A DNA stretch of 64,000 nt from Ahrensia sp. R2A130 (GTDB taxonomy: Bacteria; Pseudomonadota; Alphaproteobacteria; Rhizobiales; Rhizobiaceae), in contig NZ_AEEB01000022.1 of NCBI RefSeq assembly GCF_000179775.1, positions 62,001 through 126,000 on the forward strand. Direction: 5' to 3'. Under the pieces are notes generated by a model. It saw nothing but the letters and a program-made list of their open reading frames with translations. It was not told where the DNA came from and ran no database searches. The translations under genes and the position numbers were made by a program. Of the stretch, positions 45,001 through 52,862 are shown in pieces (positions within the stretch are counted from its first letter, which is position 1; each line of letters opens with the position of its first letter).

Positions 45001-45448
45001 CAAAGCGAAGGTTACCGGCGGCACCGCAGCTATGCGGGCGGCATTGCTCAGCGCGGCTGCCAGCCGTGCCCCGGCCAAGCCGAAAACTGCTGCGAGCAAA
45101 ACTGTAAGAGCGACCGCAACCAAGACAACCAGAACGCCGCGGGCGGTATCCAATACACCAAGAAAAACGTCCACCGGCGCACCGGAACGTATGGCCAAGC
45201 CCACCAAGCCGGACGACCTGACGATGATTGCAGGCGTCGGTCCAAAGCTCGCAACCACCCTCAACGGTTTGGGTGTCTATACGTTCGAGCAGGTGTCGAA
45301 GTGGAAGAAGGCGGAACGCGATTGGGTGGATAACCACCTCAGCTTCCGTGGCCGCATCGAACGCGAAGACTGGGTCAAACAGGCCAAGGCCTTGGCCAAG
45401 GGTGGGCGCGATGAATATGTCCGAGTGTTTGGAAAAGAACCGCGCTAG
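42083..45448 (+). CDS. Double ABC ATPase (DppD-DppF fusion) with histone-H1-like tail and C-terminal helix-hairpin-helix domain
   Basis: A 1121-residue protein. Residues 1-340 are a DppD-type ATPase (Walker A 49-57, ISGGQQQR 163-170, Walker B 183-188) with the oligopeptide C-terminal cysteines (295, 301, 309, 329). Residues 345-685 are a second, DppF-type ATPase (Walker A 402-410, LSGGQKQR 511-518, Walker B 531-536; cysteines 642, 648, 659, 677). Residues 690-800 are polar and unordered. Residues 800-1035 are almost only Lys, Ala, Pro and Thr in PAKTK/KAPAK-type repeats, like histone H1 or AlgP tails. Residues 1042-1121 form a helix-hairpin-helix domain (DDLTMIAGVGPKLATTLNGL, then RIEREDWVKQAKALA), a type I recall from NuoE and other proteins of Hyphomicrobiales. 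The ATPases energise the permeases encoded just upstream; the tail's purpose is unknown. Confidence 0.9.
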   Translation: MSTSNRDDQQPVLEIEDLNISFFVRAGEIPAVMDFSCKVMPGETMGLVGESGCGKSTVALGIMRDMGNRGKIVGGKIKFKGRDMGEMSDDELRDIRGSKIAMIYQEPMASLNPAMKIGRQLMEVPLIHEDVSEQEAYDRALEMVHKVKLPDPARVMDAYPHQISGGQQQRIVIAMALMSKPDLLLLDEPTTALDVTVEAGIVELVKELGRTTGTSMLFISHNLGLILETCDRITVMYSGEAVETGSVHEVFDRMRHPYTQGLFNSIPLPGADKNAKPLLSIPGQLPLPMARPHGCNFGPRCEHYIEDLCNAHPVKMQSVPGEPDHRSRCERIEQIDWDKEAERKVVTDPVEPGRVVLDIRDLKKYYDVAANKMFGGGDTRTVKANETITFQAREAETVAIVGESGCGKSTLAKVLLGLETATSGSVMLDGKEIANTEVNDRGPNSVASLQMVFQNPFDTLNPSHSVGSQIIRTLEKFDIGTPGADRQDRMLKLLDLVKLPRAFADRMPRQLSGGQKQRIGVARAFAGEPKVVVADEPVSALDVSVQAAVTELLMEIQREAKTTMLFISHDLSVVRYIADRVVVMYLGHIVEQGTTDDIFAPPYHPYTEALLSAIPIADTSVEKKHIVLDGDIPSALNPPSGCPFQTRCPRKAQVPGDLCETTVPPVRDLGAGHQVKCHLSDADLSIMEPVIVLGGTKATKTRTVVTQGLVEDGQIGSTSDDDRNTVTAASAALGGAVLSRGQADSGEASAHLPDGQLSGSEIGIRRAAEASAPAQGSDIALNDDGSPRDRSSQNRAASDVGDTPKPKSPRKPKPRMPKKIGLSKGDKVAASAAVAAVAAVGVAKVAKAVAKPKAKAATKAKTVTTKAPAKTKVAPKRATTKAPAKGATAPVASAKPATKTPAKTKVAPKAKTPASKPKTQAKATAKVTTKATAKTPVKAKAPAAATAKAPAKVAAKAPAKAKAETTSKAPAKTKAKVTGGTAAMRAALLSAAASRAPAKPKTAASKTVRATATKTTRTPRAVSNTPRKTSTGAPERMAKPTKPDDLTMIAGVGPKLATTLNGLGVYTFEQVSKWKKAERDWVDNHLSFRGRIEREDWVKQAKALAKGGRDEYVRVFGKEPR

Positions 45449-45468
45449 GCAAACGCTGAAGTTTCTGA

Positions 45469-45499
45469 CAGCCTCCCACCCGAACAAGTTGGGAGGCTG
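45469..45499 (+). promoter_or_regulatory. Hairpin that would sequester the ribosome site of the next gene
   Basis: CAGCCTCCCA (45469-45478) pairs perfectly with TGGGAGGCTG (45490-45499) around an 11-base loop. The 3' arm contains GGAGG (45492-45496), which lies 8 bases before the ATG at 45505. Without a T-run it is unlikely to terminate; it should instead restrain translation of the downstream gene when folded. Confidence 0.6.
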
Positions 45500-45504
45500 A
45501 TGAT

Positions 45505-46176
45505 ATGGAAACCCGGATTCGCGATACGGATGTCGATGCTGTCGAACGCTGGATGGCCTCACGGCCGGACACACAATCTGTAGCGGGCTTCAAACCCGGC
45601 CCCGGTATCGAGCGGCTGGAAATGAAGTTCAACATCGGTGAGCTTCAAGCCGCGTTGGACGAGTGCCTCAATCGCTCGGAATTTCAAGGTGAGCAACAGG
45701 ACCAGGGCTTCGCCGCCCTACCCCTGACCCAGCGCCCCGGACAGACAGAATGGACGTCCAACGATCTCTCCGGCCGCTACTGGCTGCGCGAGGCCGACAG
45801 CTACGAAGAAGCACGCCGCGAAGACCTTGTCGCCGAAGCGCAGTTCAACACCTTCAACCCGCTGTTCGTTGGTACCTATTTCGAACACGTGCATGCAGAA
45901 CTCGCCAAACGCTTTCCCATCGGGCGTGTCCGCGTGCTGTCCAAGGGCCTGTACAACTGCAATTCATGGCACCGCGATCCCGAACCGCGACTGCACATTC
46001 CGGTGGTCACTAACCCCGGTTCGCTCTTCGTGGTGAACCACCACGTCACCCACCTGCCCGCCGATGGTTCGGTCTATTTCACAGACACCCGCGGCTACCA
46101 CACCGCGCTGAACGGTGGTGAAACGCGGCGTGTGCATATCGTCGCTGCATTGGCCTACGACCAGATCACCGAGTGA
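45505..46176 (+). CDS. Aspartyl/asparaginyl beta-hydroxylase-like oxygenase
   Basis: A 223-residue cytosolic protein. Its second half fits the Fe(II)/2-oxoglutarate Asp/Asn hydroxylase fold: SWHRDPEPRLHIPVVTNPGSLF near 150-171 gives the His and Asp ligands and the RxHIP motif, and YHTALNGGETRRVHIVAAL near 197-215 gives the distal His and the 2-oxoglutarate-binding Arg. The N-terminal 140 residues show no recognised domain. The substrate could be a small molecule or protein. Translation may be controlled by the hairpin at 45469-45499. The MmgE/PrpD gene starts directly after the stop (no gap), so the two are coupled. Confidence 0.75.
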   Translation: METRIRDTDVDAVERWMASRPDTQSVAGFKPGPGIERLEMKFNIGELQAALDECLNRSEFQGEQQDQGFAALPLTQRPGQTEWTSNDLSGRYWLREADSYEEARREDLVAEAQFNTFNPLFVGTYFEHVHAELAKRFPIGRVRVLSKGLYNCNSWHRDPEPRLHIPVVTNPGSLFVVNHHVTHLPADGSVYFTDTRGYHTALNGGETRRVHIVAALAYDQITE

Positions 46177-47505
46177 ATGATGGCCGTTCCGGTCGACTTC
46201 ATCCACGGCCTCCAATGGCGTGATATACCGGTGTCCGCCCAACACGCTGCACGGCGTTCGTTGTTGGATACGGTCGGCGTAGCGATTTCGGCGACTGTTA
46301 CGCCCACCGCGAAAATCATCTGCGATCATGCCGCTTCACAGTTCGGCGCGGGTGATCGTGAAGGCGCATCACTCTGGCGCGATGGGCGCATCGTTTCGCC
46401 TGCAGGTGCCGCGCTCGCCAATGGCATGACGATAGATTCCATCGACGCCCATGACGGCAACAAACCAACCAAGGGCCATGTTGGGTGCGGCGTGTTGCCA
46501 GCGCTGGTCGCCATGGCGCAGGCAACCGGGCAGCTCGACACTGAAGAATTTCTGGCGTCCATGGTGATGGGCTACGAAATCGGCACCCGCGCTGGCACCG
46601 CGCTGCACGCCACGGTCTCCGACTACCACACCTCCGGCGCATGGATCGCGCTGGCCGCCGCCGCCATCGGCGCGCGCTATTTGAAACTGAACGCGGAACA
46701 GACCCGCCACGCGCTCGGTATCGCGGAATATCACGGTCCCCGCAGCCAGATGATGCGCTGCATCGATCATCCCACGATGTTGAAAGACGGTTCAGGCTGG
46801 GGCGCGATGGCAGGAATTTCAGCCGCCTATCTCGCCCGCGGCGGCTTCACCGGCGCACCCGCCATCACCATGGAGGAGGACCGCGCCGAACATTTCTGGA
46901 ATGATTTGGGCAGCCGCTGGTGCATGGAAGAGCACTACATCAAACTCTACCCCTGTTGCCGCTGGGCGCAACCGCCGGTGGAGGCGATATTCGCTCTAAA
47001 ACAGGAGCATGGGTTTGGCGCAAGCGACGTGGAAGCCACCGGTATCGACACGTTTCACGAAGCAGCCCGTTTGGCCACGCACCACCCTGCAACATCGGAC
47101 GAAGCGCAATATTCCCTGCCATATGCAGTCGGCGTCGCGCTCGCTCATGATGGATTCACGGCAGAACATCTAAGCGATAGCGCGCTGAACAACGGAAACA
47201 TGGCCGCACTTCGCAACGGTATCACAATCGGCGAGACGGATGAATTCAACACCGCCTTCCCCATGAAACGCTACGCCCGCGCCACCTTGCGGTTGAAGGA
47301 TGGACGGGAATTGGTGTCGCCGGTGATGGAGGCCATCGGCGATCCTGAAAACCCCGTGAACGATGATGTGTTGAGGCAGAAATTCGTAGATTTCACGACG
47401 CCGGTGCTTGGGGAAGCGGAGGCGAACAGCACGCTACGCACAGTCTGGGAAACTGAAAGCGCGACGACTGTCGAGCCGCTGATTGCGGCGCTCATTCAAT
47501 CGTAG
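46177..47505 (+). CDS. MmgE/PrpD family protein
   Basis: A 442-residue cytosolic enzyme of the 2-methylcitrate dehydratase/cis-aconitate decarboxylase/iminodisuccinate epimerase family. Typical segments are ARRSLLDTVGVAI near 25-37, LANGMTIDSIDAHDG near 80-94, the TKGHVGCGVLPALVA motif near 98-112 with the catalytic His, and KLYPCCRWAQPPVEA near 260-274. The substrate within the family cannot be chosen; no prpB or prpC is nearby, which argues against a propionate locus. Iminodisuccinate epimerase-like or other roles remain open. It begins at tandem ATG codons immediately after the upstream stop. Confidence 0.88.
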   Translation: MMAVPVDFIHGLQWRDIPVSAQHAARRSLLDTVGVAISATVTPTAKIICDHAASQFGAGDREGASLWRDGRIVSPAGAALANGMTIDSIDAHDGNKPTKGHVGCGVLPALVAMAQATGQLDTEEFLASMVMGYEIGTRAGTALHATVSDYHTSGAWIALAAAAIGARYLKLNAEQTRHALGIAEYHGPRSQMMRCIDHPTMLKDGSGWGAMAGISAAYLARGGFTGAPAITMEEDRAEHFWNDLGSRWCMEEHYIKLYPCCRWAQPPVEAIFALKQEHGFGASDVEATGIDTFHEAARLATHHPATSDEAQYSLPYAVGVALAHDGFTAEHLSDSALNNGNMAALRNGITIGETDEFNTAFPMKRYARATLRLKDGRELVSPVMEAIGDPENPVNDDVLRQKFVDFTTPVLGEAEANSTLRTVWETESATTVEPLIAALIQS

Positions 47506-47525
47506 CCAACTGCGAAACCTTCCAC

Positions 47526-47658
47526 TGTCATCCCCGCGCAGGCGGGGACCCACTTATCCGCAGGCTCGACTTAAATGTTAGAGTGGCGGTCGAAAGGTGA
47601 CGGAATAAAACACACGCATCATCCGTTTGAAAAGTGCCCCCACCTGCACGGGGATGAC
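47526..47658. repeat. REP-type inverted pair, copy 2
   Basis: The unit TGTCATCCCCGCGCAGGCGG.. (47526-47555) faces a degenerate reverse complement at 47631-47658. The centre shares CGAAAGGTGACGGA with copy 1 at 39389-39527, and the total length is almost the same (133 vs 139 bp). It lies between two convergent genes. Confidence 0.8.
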
Positions 47659-47678
47659 AATGAAGTTTTAGAGAAAGA

Positions 47679-48944
47679 CTAATCCTTCGCTTCGCCCACC
47701 GCACCGGACGCTTTCACGCGTTCCAGATCATCGCCTGAATACCCTAGAACATCCGTCAGAATATCGTTTGTATGTTCGCCCAACAGTGGTGAGCGTTCCA
47801 CCTCAACGTCACTGTCGGACATCTTGATCGGGCAACCGACGGAAAGATATTCACCGCGTTCGGGGTGAGGCACCTTCACCATCGTACCGGTGGCGTAGAG
47901 GCCCTCATCTTCGGCGATTTCTTTCATCGAAAGGATCGGACCAACGGGAATGTTCAGCGGATTGCAGATGTCCATGACCTCGAATTTCGTCTTCGTCTTG
48001 GTCCATTCTTCGATGGTCTCGAAGATATGGTCCAGCTTGTCGAGACGCGCCGGTGGCTTGGCATAGGCCGGGTCTGTCTTCCATTCCGGCTTGCCGATGG
48101 CTTCGCAGACGCCCTCCCAAGCGGCGGCCTGCGTAATGAAATAGGTATAGGCGTTCGGGTCGGTTTCCCAACCTTTGCATTTGAGAATGCGCCCCGGTTG
48201 GCCGCCACCGGAATCATTGCCCGCGCGTGGCGTGGCTTCGCCGAAAGGAATGCCGGCACCGGCCTGACTGTATTCCGGCAGATCGCCGTGACGGTCCAAG
48301 CGTTGCTGGTCGCGCAGTTTCACACGGGTCAGGTTCAGCACACCATCCTGCATGGCAACATCGACTTTCTGGCCACGACCGGATTTCTCACGCTGGAAAA
48401 GCGCGGTCACGATGCCCAGTGCCAGATGGAGGCCAGTACCGGAATCACCGATCTGCGCCGCCGTCACCAACGGTGGACCGTCACGAAAACCGGTGGTGGA
48501 AGCCGAACCGCCAGCGCATTGCGCGACGTTCTCATAAACTTTGCAGTCTTCGTATTTGCCGGGGCCAAAACCTTTTATCGACGCCATGATGAGGCGCGGA
48601 TTGATCTCGTTCAGCCGTTCCCAGCCAAAGCCCATACGGTCCAGCGCACCGGGGGCGAAATTCTCCACCAGCACGTCGCATTCCTCGACAAGCCGCGTCA
48701 AAACTTCCTTGCCCGTCTCGTTCTTCGAGTTCAGTTCGATGGACCGCTTGTTGTGGTTCAACATCGTGAAATAGAGCGAGTCCGCGTCAGGCACGTCTTG
48801 CAATTGCTTGCGCGTGGCATCGCCCACACCGGGCCGCTCCACCTTGATGACGTCAGCGCCGAACCATGCCAGCAACTGCGTGCATGTGGGCCCGGATTGG
48901 ACGTGGGTGAAATCGAGAATACGAATGCCTTCGAGAGCCTTCAT
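47679..48944 (-). CDS. frc: Formyl-CoA transferase (CaiB/BaiF family III)
   Basis: Moves CoA between formyl-CoA and oxalate in oxalate breakdown. The 421-residue length matches Frc. It starts [38 protein letters not shown] and continues with [41 protein letters not shown] and the catalytic Asp in [13 protein letters not shown] near residue 170, all close to known Frc proteins rather than to carnitine CoA-transferases; [12 protein letters not shown] and [15 protein letters not shown] are also Frc-like. No oxalyl-CoA decarboxylase (oxc) gene is in the window. The ATG at 48944 was chosen over a frame-open start at 49250 that would overlap the divergent gene. Confidence 0.9.
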   Translation of the reverse strand: MKALEGIRILDFTHVQSGPTCTQLLAWFGADVIKVERPGVGDATRKQLQDVPDADSLYFTMLNHNKRSIELNSKNETGKEVLTRLVEECDVLVENFAPGALDRMGFGWERLNEINPRLIMASIKGFGPGKYEDCKVYENVAQCAGGSASTTGFRDGPPLVTAAQIGDSGTGLHLALGIVTALFQREKSGRGQKVDVAMQDGVLNLTRVKLRDQQRLDRHGDLPEYSQAGAGIPFGEATPRAGNDSGGGQPGRILKCKGWETDPNAYTYFITQAAAWEGVCEAIGKPEWKTDPAYAKPPARLDKLDHIFETIEEWTKTKTKFEVMDICNPLNIPVGPILSMKEIAEDEGLYATGTMVKVPHPERGEYLSVGCPIKMSDSDVEVERSPLLGEHTNDILTDVLGYSGDDLERVKASGAVGEAKD

Positions 48945-49075
48945 GGCGCGAACTTTCTGCGGTGTCGAAACGAACCCTTTTGAACCGTGAGATGCTATGA
49001 AAGGCAAGCGGCTTCCTTGAACGCGTTGCCACAATCCCGTAACCGCAGATGAAATTCCACGCACGAGACCCCGCC

Positions 49076-50059
49076 ATGCCCCTGCCCGACACGATGAAGA
49101 CGATTGAAATTCGCGAACACGGCGGACCGGAAATGCTGGAAGCGGGCGAACGCCAATTGCCGACACCAGCCGCTGGCGAAGTGCTGGTAAAGGTGATCGC
49201 TGCCGGTGTGAACGGCCCCGATATCGTGCAACGGCGTGGCCACTACCCACCGCCCAAAGGCGCGTCCGATCTGCTGGGCCTGGAAGTCTCCGGTGAAGTG
49301 GTGGCGCTAGGCGACGGCGTGGAACGCTGGAAGGTTGGCGACAAGATTTGTGCGCTCACCAACGGCGGTGGTTATGCGGAGTATGTGACCATCGCTGCCG
49401 ACCAATGTCTGCCGATCCCGCAGGGTGTTGATCCAGTCGACGCGGCGGGCCTGTGCGAAACGCTGTTCACGGTGTGGAGCAATTTCTTCACCAACCACGC
49501 TGCCGACAAAGGGCTATTGTTCCTCGTCCACGGCGGCGCAGGCGGCATCGGGTCGACCGCAATCCAGCTCGGCGCGGCGGTTGGCATGCGCATCTTCACC
49601 ACATGCTCGGCAGCCGACAAAGCATTTTGCGAAAGCCTTGGTGCAACCCGGGCCATCGACTACCTCGAAGAAGACTTCGTCGAGATCGTAAAGGCCGATG
49701 GCGGCGCGAACCTGATTTTGGACATTCGCGGCGGCGGCTACGTGGCGCGCAATATAGCAGCCTCAGCGCCGGACGGGCGCATAGTGCAACTGGCCTTCAA
49801 TGCCGGGTCGAAAGTCGAGGTGAACCTGATGCCCGTCATGCTGAAACGCCTCACCATCACCGGCTCGACGCTGCGCCCCCGCCCGCCGGAATTCAAAGCG
49901 AAGATGGCGTCGGAGCTGGAGCGTTTCGTCTGGCCGTGGTTCGCCAAGGACATGATGAAAACCAACACATTCGCGACAGTGCCAATGAGGCAAGCACAAC
50001 GCGCTCACGAGATGATGGAAGCAGGCGAACATCGCGGGAAGATCATTCTCACGATGTAG
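49076..50059 (+). CDS. NAD(P)H:quinone oxidoreductase, PIG3/Qor type (MDR family)
   Basis: A 327-residue medium-chain dehydrogenase/reductase without the structural-zinc lobe. The N-terminal GroES-like domain has [27 protein letters not shown] (near 35-61), as in PIG3 proteins, and the NADP-binding [19 protein letters not shown] is at about 145-163. The GDxxxxL region [16 protein letters not shown] follows the usual pattern. It would reduce quinones or enones with NADPH in the cytosol. Three starts are possible (49049, 49076, 49094); 49076 is chosen for its purine-rich upstream GAGACC, with moderate certainty. It is divergent from frc and converges on the formate dehydrogenase gene with a 6-bp gap. 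Confidence 0.88.
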   Translation: MPLPDTMKTIEIREHGGPEMLEAGERQLPTPAAGEVLVKVIAAGVNGPDIVQRRGHYPPPKGASDLLGLEVSGEVVALGDGVERWKVGDKICALTNGGGYAEYVTIAADQCLPIPQGVDPVDAAGLCETLFTVWSNFFTNHAADKGLLFLVHGGAGGIGSTAIQLGAAVGMRIFTTCSAADKAFCESLGATRAIDYLEEDFVEIVKADGGANLILDIRGGGYVARNIAASAPDGRIVQLAFNAGSKVEVNLMPVMLKRLTITGSTLRPRPPEFKAKMASELERFVWPWFAKDMMKTNTFATVPMRQAQRAHEMMEAGEHRGKIILTM

Positions 50060-50065
50060 GCGAAG

Positions 50066-52861
50066 CTACTCCGCAGCCTCGCGCATCACTGCCCGCTCCA
50101 CTTTCGCAGCACAGAATTTGAACTCGGGGATTTTTCCATACGGGTCCAACATCGGGTTGGTCAGCGCGTTGGCGGGGGCTTCGTTGAAGCAGAAGGGGAT
50201 GAAGATCATCCCGTCGGCCACTTCGCGGTCGGCCCGCAGCAGCGCTTCGATGGTGCCGCGACGGGTGGAAACGGTGATCATATCGCCCGCTTCCATGCCC
50301 AATTTGTCGATCTGGCGCGGGTTCATGGCAGCAAAGCCTTCCGGCTCGATATCATCCAGCACGTTGGCGCGGCGCGTCATGGCGCCGGTGTGCCAATGTT
50401 CCAACACGCGACCGGTGGTCAGCACCATGGGGAAGTCGGCGTCCGGAACCTCGTCAGGCGCGCGCAAATCAGCAGGCACGATGCGACCACGACCGTCTTC
50501 CGTCGGGAAGCCTTGGTCGAAAACGACCCATTTTTGCGTGCCATCGGGAAGCGACGGGTAGGTGACGCTCTCGTTCGCTTCGAGCCGCTCCCACGGAATG
50601 TAGTCGAGCGATTTCATAACCTGCCGCATCTCTTCGTAGACGTCCGGCGCACCGTTTTCGTAAGTCCAATCGAGACCGCAACGGTTGGCAAGATCGATGA
50701 GAATATCGAGATCGAGCCGTGCATCGCCCGGCAACGGAAGCGCGGGACGACCGATCTGCACCTGGCGGTTGGTGTTGGAAAATGTGCCGAGCTTTTCCGC
50801 ATGCGCCGAAGCGGGCAGCACGACATCAGCATGCCAGCAGGTCTCGGTCAGGAAGATATCCTGCACAACCAGATGGTCGAGTTTCGCCAACGCACCACGG
50901 GCGTGGTGCTGGTCGGGATCGGACATGGCCGGGTTTTCGCCCATGATATACATGCCGGAAATTTCGTCCGCGTGGATCGCATCAACGATCTCTACCACCG
51001 TGAGGCCCTTCTTCGGATCGAGCGCACGGCCCCAGAAATCTTCCATGCCGCCGCGAATGTCACCGTTTTCAACCGACCGATAATCGGGGAAGAACATGGG
51101 GATGAGACCGGCGTCGGACGCACCCTGCACGTTGTTCTGCCCACGCAGCGGGTGAAGACCGGTGCCCGCGCGACCGACATGACCGGTGATGAGCGCCAGC
51201 GCGATGAGGCAACGGGAATTGTCGGTACCGTGGGTGTGCTGGGAAATACCCATACCCCAGAAGATCATGGAGCGTTCCGACGTGGCATAGAGGCGGGCGA
51301 CGGCGCGCAGCGTATCAGCATCGATACCGCAGACATCCGACATTTCTTCTGGTGAAAAGTCTTTCACCTTCTCGCGCAAAGCCTCGAAACCATCCGCGTT
51401 CGCCTGAATATATTGCTCGTCGTAGAGTTCTTCGTCGATGATCGTGTGGATCATCGCGTTCAACATGGCGACATCGGTGCCGGGTTTGAAGCGCAGCGAA
51501 TGTTCTGCATGGCGCATCAAATCCTGCCCGCGCGGGTCCATGACCACGAGCTTCGTACCGTCTTTCACAGCACGCTTGAAATAGGTCGCGGCGACAGGAT
51601 GGTTGGTCGCGGGGCGCGCGCCGATGACAATGACGCAATCGGCCTTACCCGCATCCATGAACGGAGCGGACACCGCGCCGGAGCCCACGCCTTCCAGCAG
51701 CGCGGAAACGGAGGATGCGTGGCACAGCCGGGTGCAGTGATCGACATTATTGGTGCCAAAACCCTGACGGATAAATTTCTGGAAGAGATAGGCCTCTTCG
51801 TTCGAGCCCTTGGCCGAGCCGAACCCAGCCAGCGCACCGCCGCCGCGTTCGTCACGAATTTTCGTCAGGCCGGAAGCCGCAAGCGTAAGCGCTTCTTCCC
51901 ATGTCGCTTCGCGGAAAATGTCGGAGACCTCCATGAACCGCATGTCGATGTCGCCAGCCTTTGGCGCATCGTCGCGGCGGATGAGAGGCGTCGTAAGGCG
52001 TTCTTTCGACATGGCGTAGTCGTAGCCGAAGCGACCCTTCACGCAGAGACGGTTCTCGTTGGCGGGGCCATCGCGACCATCGACCAGCACGATTTTCTCG
52101 TCCTTAGTATAAACGGTTGTCTGGCAGCCAACACCGCAGAACGGGCAAACGCTATCCGTCTTAGCGTCGAAGTCTTCGATGACGCGGGTGCGGTTGTCGG
52201 CATCCATCAACGTCTTTTCAAACAGCGCGCCGGTTGGGCAGGCTTGGACGCATTCACCACATGTCACACAGGTGGAAACGCCCATCGGGTCGTGAATATC
52301 GAACACCGGCACAGAGTGGTGGCCACGGTCGGCCATGCCCAACACGTCGTTCACCTGGACTTCGCGGCAGGCGCGCACGCACAAGTTGCACGCGATGCAA
52401 GCGTCCATGTTCACCGCGATGGCGGGGTTGGAGGCGTCGTGCAGAGGCGACAGGGTGATTGCCGCGCCATTGTCGGCATGTTTCGACGGCAAACGACCGC
52501 CTTCGATGGAGAACTCGCCCAGCCAATCGTGGAACGAAGACTTCGCGTCCACCGCTTGCTCCGGCATGTCGGCCAGCAACAATTCGAACACCATACGGCG
52601 GGACTTATCAGCGCGTTCCGTGTCGGTCTTCACGACCATGCCGTCTGAGACCTTGCGCTTGCACGATGCAGCCAGCACCCGCTCGCCCTCGATTTCCACC
52701 ATGCAGGCACGGCAGTTGCCATCAGCGCGATAGCCGGGCTGGTCGAGATGGCAAAGATGCGGAATCCGCGTGCCTTCCCGCTTGGCGACGGTCCAGATGG
52801 ACTCATTAGGAGAAGCTGTGACGTCAACGCCGTCGAGATTGAAAGTGATCTGATCGGTCAT
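50066..52861 (-). CDS. fdsA: Formate dehydrogenase alpha subunit (FdsA, molybdopterin)
   Basis: The 931-residue catalytic subunit of a soluble NAD-type formate dehydrogenase, oxidising formate to CO2 at a bis-MGD centre. The N-terminal [2Fe-2S] domain has cysteines 37, 50, 53 and 67, followed by CIACNLCVRAC and CVTCGECVQACP [4Fe-4S] clusters, then the CPFCGVGC motif that binds the proximal cluster. The Mo ligand is a Cys, not selenocysteine, in TRLCHASSV. The molybdopterin dinucleotide-binding domain is at the end. The ATG at 52861 is one base after the stop of the upstream Spy-like gene (TGA-G-ATG), so an in-frame start at 52894 is less likely. fdhD, needed for sulfuration, is not in the window. 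Confidence 0.95.
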   Translation of the reverse strand: MTDQITFNLDGVDVTASPNESIWTVAKREGTRIPHLCHLDQPGYRADGNCRACMVEIEGERVLAASCKRKVSDGMVVKTDTERADKSRRMVFELLLADMPEQAVDAKSSFHDWLGEFSIEGGRLPSKHADNGAAITLSPLHDASNPAIAVNMDACIACNLCVRACREVQVNDVLGMADRGHHSVPVFDIHDPMGVSTCVTCGECVQACPTGALFEKTLMDADNRTRVIEDFDAKTDSVCPFCGVGCQTTVYTKDEKIVLVDGRDGPANENRLCVKGRFGYDYAMSKERLTTPLIRRDDAPKAGDIDMRFMEVSDIFREATWEEALTLAASGLTKIRDERGGGALAGFGSAKGSNEEAYLFQKFIRQGFGTNNVDHCTRLCHASSVSALLEGVGSGAVSAPFMDAGKADCVIVIGARPATNHPVAATYFKRAVKDGTKLVVMDPRGQDLMRHAEHSLRFKPGTDVAMLNAMIHTIIDEELYDEQYIQANADGFEALREKVKDFSPEEMSDVCGIDADTLRAVARLYATSERSMIFWGMGISQHTHGTDNSRCLIALALITGHVGRAGTGLHPLRGQNNVQGASDAGLIPMFFPDYRSVENGDIRGGMEDFWGRALDPKKGLTVVEIVDAIHADEISGMYIMGENPAMSDPDQHHARGALAKLDHLVVQDIFLTETCWHADVVLPASAHAEKLGTFSNTNRQVQIGRPALPLPGDARLDLDILIDLANRCGLDWTYENGAPDVYEEMRQVMKSLDYIPWERLEANESVTYPSLPDGTQKWVVFDQGFPTEDGRGRIVPADLRAPDEVPDADFPMVLTTGRVLEHWHTGAMTRRANVLDDIEPEGFAAMNPRQIDKLGMEAGDMITVSTRRGTIEALLRADREVADGMIFIPFCFNEAPANALTNPMLDPYGKIPEFKFCAAKVERAVMREAAE

Positions 52862-52862
52862 C

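Noticed and set aside
44101-45264. 387-codon minus-strand open frame rich in Ala, Val and Phe
   Set aside because: It is the antisense of the Lys/Ala/Pro-rich tail; its hydrophobic look comes from complementing AAG/GCC repeats, not from a membrane protein.
45469-45499. Terminator after the ABC ATPase gene
   Set aside because: The stem is strong but no T-run follows, and the 3' arm is the ribosome site of the next gene.
47865-48983. 372-codon plus-strand open frame
   Set aside because: It is antisense to formyl-CoA transferase and shows no recognisable motif.
51413-52648. 411-codon plus-strand open frame
   Set aside because: It is antisense to fdsA, which has full iron-sulfur and molybdopterin motifs.
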